DNA of 12,366 nt from SAR116 cluster bacterium. Lineage in GTDB: Bacteria > Pseudomonadota > Alphaproteobacteria > Puniceispirillales > Puniceispirillaceae. The stretch's first letter is position 1. Each line of letters starts with the position of its first letter. A model generated the notes under the pieces. It saw nothing but the letters and a program-made list of their open reading frames with translations, had not been told where the DNA came from and did not search any database. This document shows, in pieces, positions 1-6,945 of the stretch. A program made the translations under genes and the position numbers. Location of the stretch: positions 1 to 12,366 of the forward strand of contig SHBC01000023.1 in NCBI GenBank assembly GCA_004213025.1. The letters run 5' to 3'.

Positions 1-1193
1 CACAACCCTCCACCCGGCACCGGCTTGCCATCACCAACGGGCAGGCACGGAGGCTCTGGCTGGCGGCAAACCACCTTGTCACGCCGCCGACCGGGCAGGC
101 CGAATTACTGCCGCTGATCCACCGGCTGGGATTCCTGCAGATCGACACGGTGCGCAATATCGTTCGCGCGCATGACCATATCCTGTGGAGCCGGGCCCAG
201 CGCTATCGCGAGGGCATGGTCTGGACCCTGCTTCGCCAGCGCGGGTTGTTCGAACATTTCACCCATGATGCCTCGTTGATCCCGATGGATGTCTATCCGA
301 TGTGGCAACGCCAGTTTCGCCGTCTTGGCGAGCGCACCGCCAAGGCGGCCTGGTACCGGTCCGGGCTGACAAAGGGTGACATCCACGCCATCCGCGCCCG
401 CATCGAGGCCGAGGGGCCGCTGTCAACACACGCCTTTGAAAGCAGGCCACGCACCGCCGAGATGTGGGCCCGCCCACCGCACAAAAAGGCGCTGGAACAG
501 ATGTGGTATGCCGGCGAGCTGGCAACATCGCACCGCGAGAATTTCGTCAAATTTTACGACCTTGGTTCGCGGGTCTTTCCCACCCCTGGCGGCAACGGCG
601 CGACGCTGCGCGAACAGGCGGACTGGCTGTGCGATGGTGCCATCGACCGGCTGTGGATTGCCAACGCGGGCGAGGTCAGACGGTTCTGGGATGCGGTGAC
701 ACAAGGCGAGGTGACGGACTGGGCCGATCAGCGCCGCCTTGTTCCGGTTCAGATCGAGGGCGCCGATGGCCGCCGGCATGATGCCCTTGCCCGTCCCGAC
801 ATCGAAGCCCGGCTGGCGGGGATCGCCACCGCGCCGACACGTATGCGGATCATCAACCCGTTCGACCCGGCGATCCGCGACAGGCAGCGATTGCAGCGGC
901 TGTTCGGATTCGAATACCGGAACGAGATGTTCGTGCCAGCAGCCGAACGTCGCTGGGGATATTATGTCTATCCGCTGCTGGAAGGTGACCGGTTCGTCGG
1001 CCGGATCGAGCTGAAGGCCAAGCGCCGGGAGGGTCTGATGCGGGTGGCCGGGTTCTGGCCAGAACCCGGCATCAGATGGACGGGCGCGCGCACCGACCGC
1101 CTGCATGCCGAACTGCAGCGATTTGCGCGGCTTGGCGGGCTGGCGCTGGACCAGCACAGCCTGCCATCAGGTGATCAGGCAGCCTCGCCGTAA
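1..1193 (+). CDS. YcaQ/AlkZ-family winged-helix DNA glycosylase (5' end outside window)
   Basis: Likely DNA glycosylase of the YcaQ/AlkZ (HTH_42, formerly DUF1006) family, which removes alkylated bases and unhooks interstrand crosslinks in the cytoplasm. The frame is open from base 3 to the TAA at 1191-1193, about 397 codons, against roughly 410 aa for E. coli YcaQ, so only a few residues are missing. A GTG at 150 could be taken as a start, but the codons just before it (138-146) encode Q-I-D, matching the catalytic Gln-hydrophobic-Asp motif of YcaQ enzymes, followed by the family-typical AHDHILWSR. Starting at 150 would remove the active site, so the true start lies upstream of the window. 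Other family hallmarks are SLIPMDVYP (about 276-302), INPFDP (about 852-869) and the block RRWGYYVYPLLEGDRFVGRIEL (about 948-1013). Its 3' end overlaps the convergent soeC by 19 bases. Family assignment is firm; activity is inferred. Confidence 0.88.
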   Translation, partial: QPSTRHRLAITNGQARRLWLAANHLVTPPTGQAELLPLIHRLGFLQIDTVRNIVRAHDHILWSRAQRYREGMVWTLLRQRGLFEHFTHDASLIPMDVYPMWQRQFRRLGERTAKAAWYRSGLTKGDIHAIRARIEAEGPLSTHAFESRPRTAEMWARPPHKKALEQMWYAGELATSHRENFVKFYDLGSRVFPTPGGNGATLREQADWLCDGAIDRLWIANAGEVRRFWDAVTQGEVTDWADQRRLVPVQIEGADGRRHDALARPDIEARLAGIATAPTRMRIINPFDPAIRDRQRLQRLFGFEYRNEMFVPAAERRWGYYVYPLLEGDRFVGRIELKAKRREGLMRVAGFWPEPGIRWTGARTDRLHAELQRFARLGGLALDQHSLPSGDQAASP

Positions 1194-2089
1194 TACAGCG
1201 TGACGACGTGCTTTGCCTCGGCGAAGAACAGCCAGCGTTCAACGAACATCCCGGCGACATGCGCCAGCACCGCCACCGCCAGCGCCCCGGCCGAGGCCGG
1301 TGCCAGCACCAGGATTACCACCGGCATTCCGCCGCCAAGCAACAGCGCGATCATCCGCAGCTTGTCGGCATGTTTGCGGGCGACGACAAAGCCCATTTCA
1401 TGCTGCAGGTAGTTCTCCTCGGTATGCGGCGGCATCAGCGGCCGCACCGCGCCAAGCGCACCAAGGCCGGTGGCGGATTCAATGCTGCCAGCCTGTTTGG
1501 CCATGCCGGCAAGCCGCCACCAGGCAAGCTTCACACCCCAGGCTGACAGCATCAGCACGATGGCCGCCTGCGCCAGCGCCGCGGTGATCGGCAGCCGCAG
1601 GATGGCCAGCAGCGCCAGCGTCACCAACAGGCCGCCGGCAGCCGCGAACATCAGATAACAGACCGGCGTCAGCGGATGGTGCCAGCGCGCCACCGTCTTC
1701 AGCGAGGCATAGATCATCGAGGTGGCATAGACGGTGACATAGATCAGCACGAGAAGCGCCAGATTGGCCCAGAGCGGCACATAGCCGCCGCGATAGGCAA
1801 CAGCGAACCAGCCGGCAAGCCCGGCCATCACGATCACCGCCAATACGCCTTCACGCGACAGCCAGCTTGACCGCCACTGGCTGAGCGCCCGCCAGGCCCG
1901 TTCGGGATGGCCGAGATGAAAGGTCGAGCTGATCAGCCCAACCCCGATCAGCGCCAGCGTGCCGATGCCGACACCCATCACGCTTGCCGGCGTCATCAGC
2001 GGCAGCAGGCCAAGAACGATCCAGCCGGCAAGGCCGAGGCCAAGACCGGAGATGGTGGTGAAGAAGATGATTGACCAGGCAGGCCGCAT
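1175..2089 (-). CDS. soeC: Membrane anchor/quinone-reactive subunit of SoeABC-type sulfite dehydrogenase (DmsC family)
   Basis: Integral membrane subunit of the DmsC family, expected to hold the SoeAB catalytic pair on the inner membrane and pass electrons to quinone. The 304-aa protein shows about eight hydrophobic segments (roughly residues 8-32, 36-56, 81-99, 105-128, 142-164, 168-190, 245-265, 267-290). DmsC hallmarks are STFHLGHPERAWRAL (55-69) followed by SWLSRE (75-80), and ERWLFFAEAKHVVTLYYG (284-301) near the C-terminus. The ATG at 2087-2089 has a GAGGA Shine-Dalgarno about 8 bases upstream. It is the last gene of the pta-soeABC operon, 85 bases downstream of soeB; that gap holds a 13-bp tandem repeat. 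Its TGA (1175-1177) lies inside the convergent glycosylase gene. The family is clear. The soe rather than dms assignment rests on SoeA lacking a Tat signal and on the neighbouring pta. Confidence 0.85.
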   Translation of the reverse strand: MRPAWSIIFFTTISGLGLGLAGWIVLGLLPLMTPASVMGVGIGTLALIGVGLISSTFHLGHPERAWRALSQWRSSWLSREGVLAVIVMAGLAGWFAVAYRGGYVPLWANLALLVLIYVTVYATSMIYASLKTVARWHHPLTPVCYLMFAAAGGLLVTLALLAILRLPITAALAQAAIVLMLSAWGVKLAWWRLAGMAKQAGSIESATGLGALGAVRPLMPPHTEENYLQHEMGFVVARKHADKLRMIALLLGGGMPVVILVLAPASAGALAVAVLAHVAGMFVERWLFFAEAKHVVTLYYGEAA

Positions 2090-2110
2090 TGTCGTGTCCT
2101 CAGTATTTGT

Positions 2111-2162
2111 CGCCAGTGTACATCGCCAGTGTACATCGCCGGTGTACGTCGCCGGTGTCTGT
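2111..2162. repeat. Four-copy 13-bp tandem repeat between soeB and soeC
   Basis: Four head-to-tail 13-bp units: two identical copies of cgccagtgtacat (2111-2123, 2124-2136), then cgccggtgtacgt (2137-2149) and cgccggtgtctgt (2150-2162). The preceding 13 bases (2098-2110) match the unit at only 7 of 13 positions and may be a decayed fifth copy. Read on the minus strand, the units end in ACTGGCG or ACCGGCG. The array begins 12 bases after the soeB stop and ends 21 bases before the soeC start, so it lies within the presumed operon mRNA. Confidence 0.95.
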
Positions 2163-2174
2163 CACAGGTCGGTG

Positions 2175-2918
2175 TCAGCCAATCCTGTCGAGCGTCGAAT
2201 CAACCCATTTCCAGAAGCCTGTCGGCGTGTCGGCCTCGGCCATCGCCACCAGCGATAAGGGCGCCTCATCGGCGGCCCTGCGCGGGCGCGGCGGCAGGTA
2301 TTTATTGACCGGCTTGGTGCCCTGTTCCGGCATCAGATCGATGCCGTCGCGCGCCGCCACCATCTGGCTGACCTCGGAATTCGGATCACCAAGATCGCCG
2401 AAATGACGGGCATTGGTCGGGCAGGTACGCACACAGGCCGGAACCTGGTCTTCCTCCGGCAGATTGTCATTATAGATTCGGTCTACGCAGAGCGTGCATT
2501 TCTTCATCACACCTTCGGCCGGGTCCAGTTCGCGCGCGCCATAAGGGCATGACCAGGCGCACAGCCCGCAGCCGATGCACCAATCCTCATTCACCAGCAC
2601 GATGCCATCCTCGGCGCGCTTGAACGACGCGCCGGTCGGACAGACGGTAACGCAGGGCGCCTCTTCACAATGCAGGCAGGATTTTGGGAAATGGACGGTG
2701 CGTGAATCGGCACCGTCACCAGCCTCATAGGCATGCACCCGGTTCAGCCAGGCGCCGCTTGGCGATTCGCCATAGGCATCGGTATCGGCAAGTGGCGCAC
2801 CATAGCCGGCGGTGTTCCATTCCTTGCAATTGACGACGCAGGCCTGGCAGCCGACGCAGATATCAAGGTCGATGACAAGCCCGAGCTTGATCGCCGACGC
2901 CTCCGGCAGCATGGTCAT
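2175..2918 (-). CDS. soeB: Iron-sulfur subunit of SoeABC-type sulfite dehydrogenase (four [4Fe-4S] ferredoxin-like protein)
   Basis: Electron-transfer subunit that links the molybdenum centre of SoeA to the membrane subunit SoeC. The 247-aa protein contains the four cysteine groups typical of DmsB/NrfC/SoeB proteins: C21-C24-C27-C31, C81-C84-C89-C93, C114-C117-C120-C124, and C141-C144 with C162-C166, enough for four [4Fe-4S] clusters. I chose the ATG at 2916-2918: it overlaps the soeA stop as ATGA (4 bases), is preceded by a strong GGGGGAG Shine-Dalgarno, and places the first cysteine at residue 21 as usual. An in-frame ATG at 2963 would add 15 residues lying wholly inside soeA with no visible role. 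It has no Tat or Sec signal, consistent with a cytoplasm-facing enzyme. Sulfite as substrate is inferred from SoeA and pta; DMSO or polysulfide reductase B subunits look similar. Confidence 0.9.
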   Translation of the reverse strand: MTMLPEASAIKLGLVIDLDICVGCQACVVNCKEWNTAGYGAPLADTDAYGESPSGAWLNRVHAYEAGDGADSRTVHFPKSCLHCEEAPCVTVCPTGASFKRAEDGIVLVNEDWCIGCGLCAWSCPYGARELDPAEGVMKKCTLCVDRIYNDNLPEEDQVPACVRTCPTNARHFGDLGDPNSEVSQMVAARDGIDLMPEQGTKPVNKYLPPRPRRAADEAPLSLVAMAEADTPTGFWKWVDSTLDRIG

Positions 2919-5806
2919 GACGTGTCTCCCCCATTTTTCTTGTCGCCGCCCTGCGGCGTCCATTCGATGCCGTAGCGAAGCGTCGCCTCGGGCGCGTCCT
3001 CGCCATTCATCCGCGGCAGCGTATCGAATTGCGGCCAGGATTCAGCGGGTTCATCCGCCGCCGCCTTTTCAATCTGCACCCGCAGATCGAACCAGGCGGC
3101 CTGGCCGGTGATCGGGTCGGAATTCGACCAGCGCATGCCATCGCCCTTTGGCGGCAGCAATTCATGGATGAGGTGGTTCAGAAGGAAGCCCTTTTTCGCC
3201 TCCGGTGCCTCGGGGTCGAGTTGCCACGCCCCCTTGCGCTTGCCGATGGCGTTCCAGGTCCAGATTGTCCGGTCATTGACGCCGGCCATCACCGCCACCG
3301 GCACGCGGATGCGGCCATGATGCGAGGTGACCCATATCCAATCGCCATCCTTCAGATCATGCTCGGCGGCAAGCCCCTGCGAAATGAACATGGGATTGTG
3401 GCCATGGATCTGGCGAAGCCAGGCATTCTGCGATCCCCAGGAATGGTACATCGCCATCGGCCGCTGGGTCAGCGCGTGCAGCGGATAGGCCTCCTCATCG
3501 ACGGCGCTTCCCTCAAAGGGCGGGTACCAGCTTGGCAGCGGCGTGAAACAGGTCCGCATGCGCTCGCGCAGATGGTCGGGCGGTTGCTGGTCGCCATGCC
3601 CCTCGGCAGCAAGGCGGAATTTCTGCAGCACCTCGGCATAGATCTGGAAGGCATAGGGTTGCGGTGCGTCATAGAACCCCATCTCGACAGCGAATTGCTG
3701 ATAGGCCGCATTCGCCGGCTTGAAATAGCGTGCCTCGGCCGGAATTTCGGTCTGCCAGAAGGCGCCGTTGGCGATATAGGCGTCAAGCTGGTCGCTGTTC
3801 GGCGCGCCGCGCCCCTCGGCATCGCCATTATCACCGCGGAAGCCGGCCAGCGGCCCGATCCCGGGCTTGCGCTCGTGATTGACGATATAGTCGCCATAAT
3901 CCTCATATTTCGGCGCACCATCCTCATCGACCATGCCGGGCAGCCCAAGCCGCGCACCAAGATCAAGCAGCACCGACTGGAAACAGCGCACATCGCGGTC
4001 CGGCGCGACAACCGGCCAGCGGATGGCATCGGCAACCGCATCGGCCTCGCAGATCGGGCGATCAAGAAGCGAGATGGCGTCATGCCGTTCAAGATAGGTG
4101 GTGTCGGGCAGCACCAGATCGGCATAGGCCACCATTTCCGAGGAATAGGCATCGGAATAGATCAGCTTGGGGATCTTGTAATCGCCTGTCTCGGGGTCGG
4201 TTTCGGTCAGCATATCCATGACGCCGCGCGTGTTCATCGACGAATTCCACGCCATATTGGCCATATACATGAACAATACATCGACCGGGTAGGGATCACC
4301 GGCGACAGCGTTCGAGATGACCATATGCATCATCCCGTGTGCCGACATTGGCGCATCCCAGCTATAGGCCTTGTCAATCCGCTGCGGCGACCCGTCATCA
4401 TCGATGATCAGATCCTCCGGCCCCAGAACATAGCCAAGCGGCGCACCGGCAAGCGGTGTCTCCGGCGCGACCTGATCGGGCCTGCCGGCAGGTTTCGGGT
4501 GGACATGCGGCGGCTTTGGATAGGGCGGCTTGAACCGGAACCCACCGGGGGCCTCGATCGAGCCCAGAAGAAGCTGCAGCATATGCAGCGCGCGGCAGGT
4601 CTGGAAGCCGTTCGAATGCGCCGAAATCCCCCGCATGGCGTGCATCGAGACCGGGCGGCCAACCATGCGGTCATGCTTTTCACCCTTCCAGTCGGTCCAG
4701 GGCTGTTCGATCACCACTTCCTTCTCGAACGCCGCCTTGGCCAGATCGGCGGCAAGCTGGCGAATCCGCGCCGCCGTGATGCCGACTTTCGGGGCCACTG
4801 TCTCGGGCGCGTAATCATCTGTCAGATAGGCCTCGGCCATCAGCGTGAAGGCCGGCACCGCGATGCCGCCGCCCTTCACCTTCACCTCGCCCTGAAGCGC
4901 CACCTTCACCGACGCGTCGGAATGCGGCGCGGTCTTGCCAGACGCCCGGTCAAGCACCAGCGGCGTGCCATCATCATCACGAAGGAACAGCCCGTCATTC
5001 GCCTTGCCGGGGTTGCTAATGACAAGCCACGGCGCGTTGGTGTAACGGCTGAGATAATCGATATCGATCTTGCCGGCGCGCATCAGCTCGCGCACCAGCG
5101 ACAGGATCAGCAACCCGTCGGTGCCCGGCGTCACGCCATACCAGTCATCGGAGATCGCGGCATAGCCGGTCTGCACCGGGTTCACCGAAATCACCCGTGC
5201 GCCGCGCGTCTTCAGCTTGCCAAGCCCGATCTTGATCGGGTTCGAATCATGATCCTCGGCGACACCGAACAGGATGAAAAGCTCGGTCAGGTCCCAGTCT
5301 GGCGATCCGAATTCCCAGAACGCCCCACCAAGCGTGTAGATCCCACCAGCCGCCATATTGACCGAGCAAAAGCCGCCATGCGCGGCGAAATTCGGGGTGC
5401 CGAACTGCTGCGCCCACCAGCCTGTCAGCGCCTGCGACTGGTCACGGCCGGTAAAGAAGGCAAGCTTGCGCGGGTCGTTCTTGCGGATTGGTGCCAGCCA
5501 GTCGGTGGCGGTCTGCAGCGCCTCTTCCCAGCTGATCTCCTCGAACTGGCCGGAGCCGCGCGGCCCGACTCGGCGCAGCGGCGATTTCAGGCGCGCTGGC
5601 GAATAATGCTGCATGATGCCGGCCGACCCCTTGGCGCACAGCACGCCCTTGTTCACCGGATGGTCACGGTTGCCCTCGATATAGCGGATCTTGCCATCGC
5701 GAAGATGCACATTGATGCCGCAACGACAGGCGCACATGTAGCAGGTGGTCTGCTTGACCTCGTCGCTGACATGGGGGGTGGTGTCGACCTTCGGTTGAAC
5801 GCTCAT
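2915..5806 (-). CDS. soeA: Molybdopterin catalytic subunit of SoeABC-type sulfite dehydrogenase (DMSO reductase family)
   Basis: Catalytic subunit of the DMSO-reductase superfamily (bis-MGD molybdenum plus one [4Fe-4S] cluster). The 963-aa protein has the N-terminal cluster motif C22-x2-C25-x3-C29-x27-C57. A likely molybdenum-ligand cysteine is C147 in the segment HGGFCSVN (inferred from position, not proven). There is no twin-arginine signal: the protein starts MSVQPKVDTTPHVSDEVKQT and reaches the first cysteine by residue 22. DmsA, PsrA and TtrA are Tat-exported, whereas SoeA of Allochromatium and Ruegeria-type bacteria is cytoplasmic and oxidises sulfite to sulfate, so SoeA is the best match. 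The ATG (5804-5806) shares one base with the pta stop and has AGGAGG at 5814-5819, seven bases upstream; the stop overlaps soeB. Upstream pta fits sulfite released during C2-sulfonate degradation. Family certain, substrate probable. Confidence 0.85.
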   Translation of the reverse strand: MSVQPKVDTTPHVSDEVKQTTCYMCACRCGINVHLRDGKIRYIEGNRDHPVNKGVLCAKGSAGIMQHYSPARLKSPLRRVGPRGSGQFEEISWEEALQTATDWLAPIRKNDPRKLAFFTGRDQSQALTGWWAQQFGTPNFAAHGGFCSVNMAAGGIYTLGGAFWEFGSPDWDLTELFILFGVAEDHDSNPIKIGLGKLKTRGARVISVNPVQTGYAAISDDWYGVTPGTDGLLILSLVRELMRAGKIDIDYLSRYTNAPWLVISNPGKANDGLFLRDDDGTPLVLDRASGKTAPHSDASVKVALQGEVKVKGGGIAVPAFTLMAEAYLTDDYAPETVAPKVGITAARIRQLAADLAKAAFEKEVVIEQPWTDWKGEKHDRMVGRPVSMHAMRGISAHSNGFQTCRALHMLQLLLGSIEAPGGFRFKPPYPKPPHVHPKPAGRPDQVAPETPLAGAPLGYVLGPEDLIIDDDGSPQRIDKAYSWDAPMSAHGMMHMVISNAVAGDPYPVDVLFMYMANMAWNSSMNTRGVMDMLTETDPETGDYKIPKLIYSDAYSSEMVAYADLVLPDTTYLERHDAISLLDRPICEADAVADAIRWPVVAPDRDVRCFQSVLLDLGARLGLPGMVDEDGAPKYEDYGDYIVNHERKPGIGPLAGFRGDNGDAEGRGAPNSDQLDAYIANGAFWQTEIPAEARYFKPANAAYQQFAVEMGFYDAPQPYAFQIYAEVLQKFRLAAEGHGDQQPPDHLRERMRTCFTPLPSWYPPFEGSAVDEEAYPLHALTQRPMAMYHSWGSQNAWLRQIHGHNPMFISQGLAAEHDLKDGDWIWVTSHHGRIRVPVAVMAGVNDRTIWTWNAIGKRKGAWQLDPEAPEAKKGFLLNHLIHELLPPKGDGMRWSNSDPITGQAAWFDLRVQIEKAAADEPAESWPQFDTLPRMNGEDAPEATLRYGIEWTPQGGDKKNGGDTS

Positions 5807-6774
5807 CAGTGATCCTCCTGTACGGCGATGGCCGCCAGTGCAAGTGATGCCAGTCGTGCCGCCGCCGGGTCGGACCGGCTGGTCAGCATGATTGGAACTC
5901 TGCCGCCAAGAACGACGCCGGCGGCAAGACCCCCGGCGCAGTAGGCGAGCGCCTTGAATAGCACATTGCCGGAAACAATGTCAGGCACGATCAACCCGTC
6001 AGCATAACCGGCGACGGCGCCGCTATCGCTGTCTGGCGTGATGCCCTTGATGGCAGCCGATTCCGGTGACAGCGCCAGATCAAAGGACAGCGGCCCGGCA
6101 AAGGCGGCGCTGTCATCGGCATCCGTGGCGGCGGCGGCAATCTCTGCCGCCTCAAGGCTGGATGGCATGCCGGGAAGCTGGGATTCGGTGGCCGACAATA
6201 CAGCAATCCGCGGTCTTTCGACCCCCATCCGGCGCAGCAACGCCGCCATCGCCAGCGCCGCCTCGGTGCGGGTGGCGACATCCGGTGCGATATTCACCGC
6301 CGCATCGCTGATTAACAGCGGCCTCCCGCCACCCGGCGGCAGCATGGCAAAGATATGCACCAGCCGGCGGTCGGTGCGAATGCCCGAAGCGCGCCTGACA
6401 ATCGTTCCCATGAAGATATCGGTATGAAGCTGTCCCTTGATCAGGCCGTGCGCACGGCCGGCGCCAACCTCGGCAACAGCGGCGTCGATGGCGGCCTGCT
6501 CACCCACCGCGTCGATGATGCTGGCACCGGCAAGATCCCAGCCGATGGCGGCGGCGTCCTGTTCGATCCGCGCTGTCTCACCGACAAGAATCGGCACCGC
6601 AAGCCCGGCCGCCAGCGCATCGCGTGCGGTCTCCAGAATCGGGCTGCCAACGGCCCGCACAAACGCCACCGGGCGCGGCGCACCGCCAGTCGCCAGCGCC
6701 AGAAATTCGGGTGGGCACGCGGCGTCTGCAGGTGTCAGGAACGGGCTTGCCGCTGGCGATGCGGGTCGTGTCAT
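5806..6774 (-). CDS. pta: Phosphate acetyl/acyltransferase (PTA_PTB family)
   Basis: Transfers an acyl group between acyl phosphate and CoA. In C2-sulfonate pathways this enzyme turns the acetyl phosphate made by Xsc into acetyl-CoA. The 322-aa protein is of the usual length and carries family motifs in order: GLIKGQLHTDIFM (110-122), DAAVNIAPD (157-165), GPLSFDLAL (227-235), GLIVPDIVSGN (260-270) and VLGGRVPIMLTSRSD (288-302). The ATG at 6772-6774 has a GGGGGAG Shine-Dalgarno about seven bases upstream. It is the first gene of the operon, and its TGA overlaps the soeA ATG by one base, so sulfite oxidation is tied to acyl-phosphate metabolism. Known tauR-xsc-pta clusters place xsc directly before pta; here xsc is absent and the regulator gene is next. 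Acetyl versus butyryl specificity cannot be read from the sequence. Confidence 0.88.
   Translation of the reverse strand: MTRPASPAASPFLTPADAACPPEFLALATGGAPRPVAFVRAVGSPILETARDALAAGLAVPILVGETARIEQDAAAIGWDLAGASIIDAVGEQAAIDAAVAEVGAGRAHGLIKGQLHTDIFMGTIVRRASGIRTDRRLVHIFAMLPPGGGRPLLISDAAVNIAPDVATRTEAALAMAALLRRMGVERPRIAVLSATESQLPGMPSSLEAAEIAAAATDADDSAAFAGPLSFDLALSPESAAIKGITPDSDSGAVAGYADGLIVPDIVSGNVLFKALAYCAGGLAAGVVLGGRVPIMLTSRSDPAAARLASLALAAIAVQEDH
5814..5819 (-). promoter_or_regulatory. Shine-Dalgarno of soeA inside the end of pta
   Basis: A perfect AGGAGG (minus strand) is formed by the last codons of pta and lies seven bases before the soeA ATG. Together with the TGATG stop/start overlap it fixes the soeA start and suggests translational coupling of pta and soeA. 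Confidence 0.85.
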
Positions 6775-6806
6775 TCAGGTCTCCCCCACCCGTCGCGGGT
6801 GTGGCC

Positions 6807-6837
6807 ATAAAGTGCTGTCTGCCAGCCCGGCTGTCAA
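6807..6837 (-). promoter_or_regulatory. Candidate promoter of the pta-soeABC operon
   Basis: On the minus strand TTGACA at 6837-6832 is a perfect -35 hexamer. The -10 is poor: CTTTAT (6812-6807) at a long 19-bp spacing, or CACTTT (6814-6809) at 17 bp. An activator such as the adjacent MocR protein may be needed. A second TTGACA (6852-6847) lies 15 bp upstream in the duplicated repeat unit. Low confidence without transcript data. Confidence 0.3.
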
Positions 6838-6856
6838 TCATCCGGCTGTCAATCAT
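6827..6856. repeat. Two-copy 15-bp tandem repeat carrying a duplicated TTGACA
   Basis: The unit ccggctgtcaatcat occurs twice without a gap (6827-6841, 6842-6856), followed by the first five bases of a third copy. On the minus strand each copy contains TTGACA (6837-6832 and 6852-6847), the sigma-70 -35 consensus, in the gap upstream of pta. The tail aatcatccgg resembles aatcaaccgg of the adjacent 13-bp array (9 of 10 bases), so the two arrays may share an origin. Confidence 0.93.
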
Positions 6857-6870
6857 CCGGCAGGCAGGAA

Positions 6871-6945
6871 AATCAACTGGCGGAATCAACTGGCGGAATC
6901 AACTGGCAGAATCAACCGGCGGAATCAACCGGCGCATCAATTGGC
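6871..6945. repeat. 13-bp tandem repeat array (five full copies plus a partial) upstream of pta
   Basis: Five contiguous 13-bp units: aatcaactggcgg (6871-6883 and 6884-6896), aatcaactggcag (6897-6909), aatcaaccggcgg (6910-6922) and aatcaaccggcgc (6923-6935). A sixth, shorter and diverged copy (atcaattggc, 6936-6945) runs into the stop codon and last codons of the regulator gene. The core ACYGGCG, with the same T/C variation, also occurs on the minus strand of the array at 2111-2162. Confidence 0.95.

Noticed and set aside
423..1157. Minus-strand open frame of 244 codons opposite the glycosylase gene
   Set aside because: It lies antisense to a gene with clear family motifs, has no ribosome-binding site I can identify, and has a composition typical of shadow frames in GC-rich DNA.
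2915..5806. Identification as respiratory DMSO, tetrathionate or polysulfide reductase
   Set aside because: Those catalytic subunits are normally exported with a twin-arginine signal. None is present here, and the linked pta and MocR regulator favour sulfite oxidation, although substrate proof is lacking.
3029..5812. Open frame of 927 codons on the plus strand opposite soeA
   Set aside because: Its codons are exact reverse complements of soeA codons (same codon boundaries). It stays open only because soeA avoids TTA, CTA and TCA codons. It has no family motifs, and soeA is clearly the real gene.
6823..6833. Short palindrome CAGCC-C-GGCTG downstream of the regulator gene as a terminator
   Set aside because: A stem of five pairs with a one-base centre cannot form a proper loop, and there is no following T tract.
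6827..6945. Possible CRISPR array
   Set aside because: Units are 13-15 bp and directly adjacent with no spacers, and no cas gene is present.
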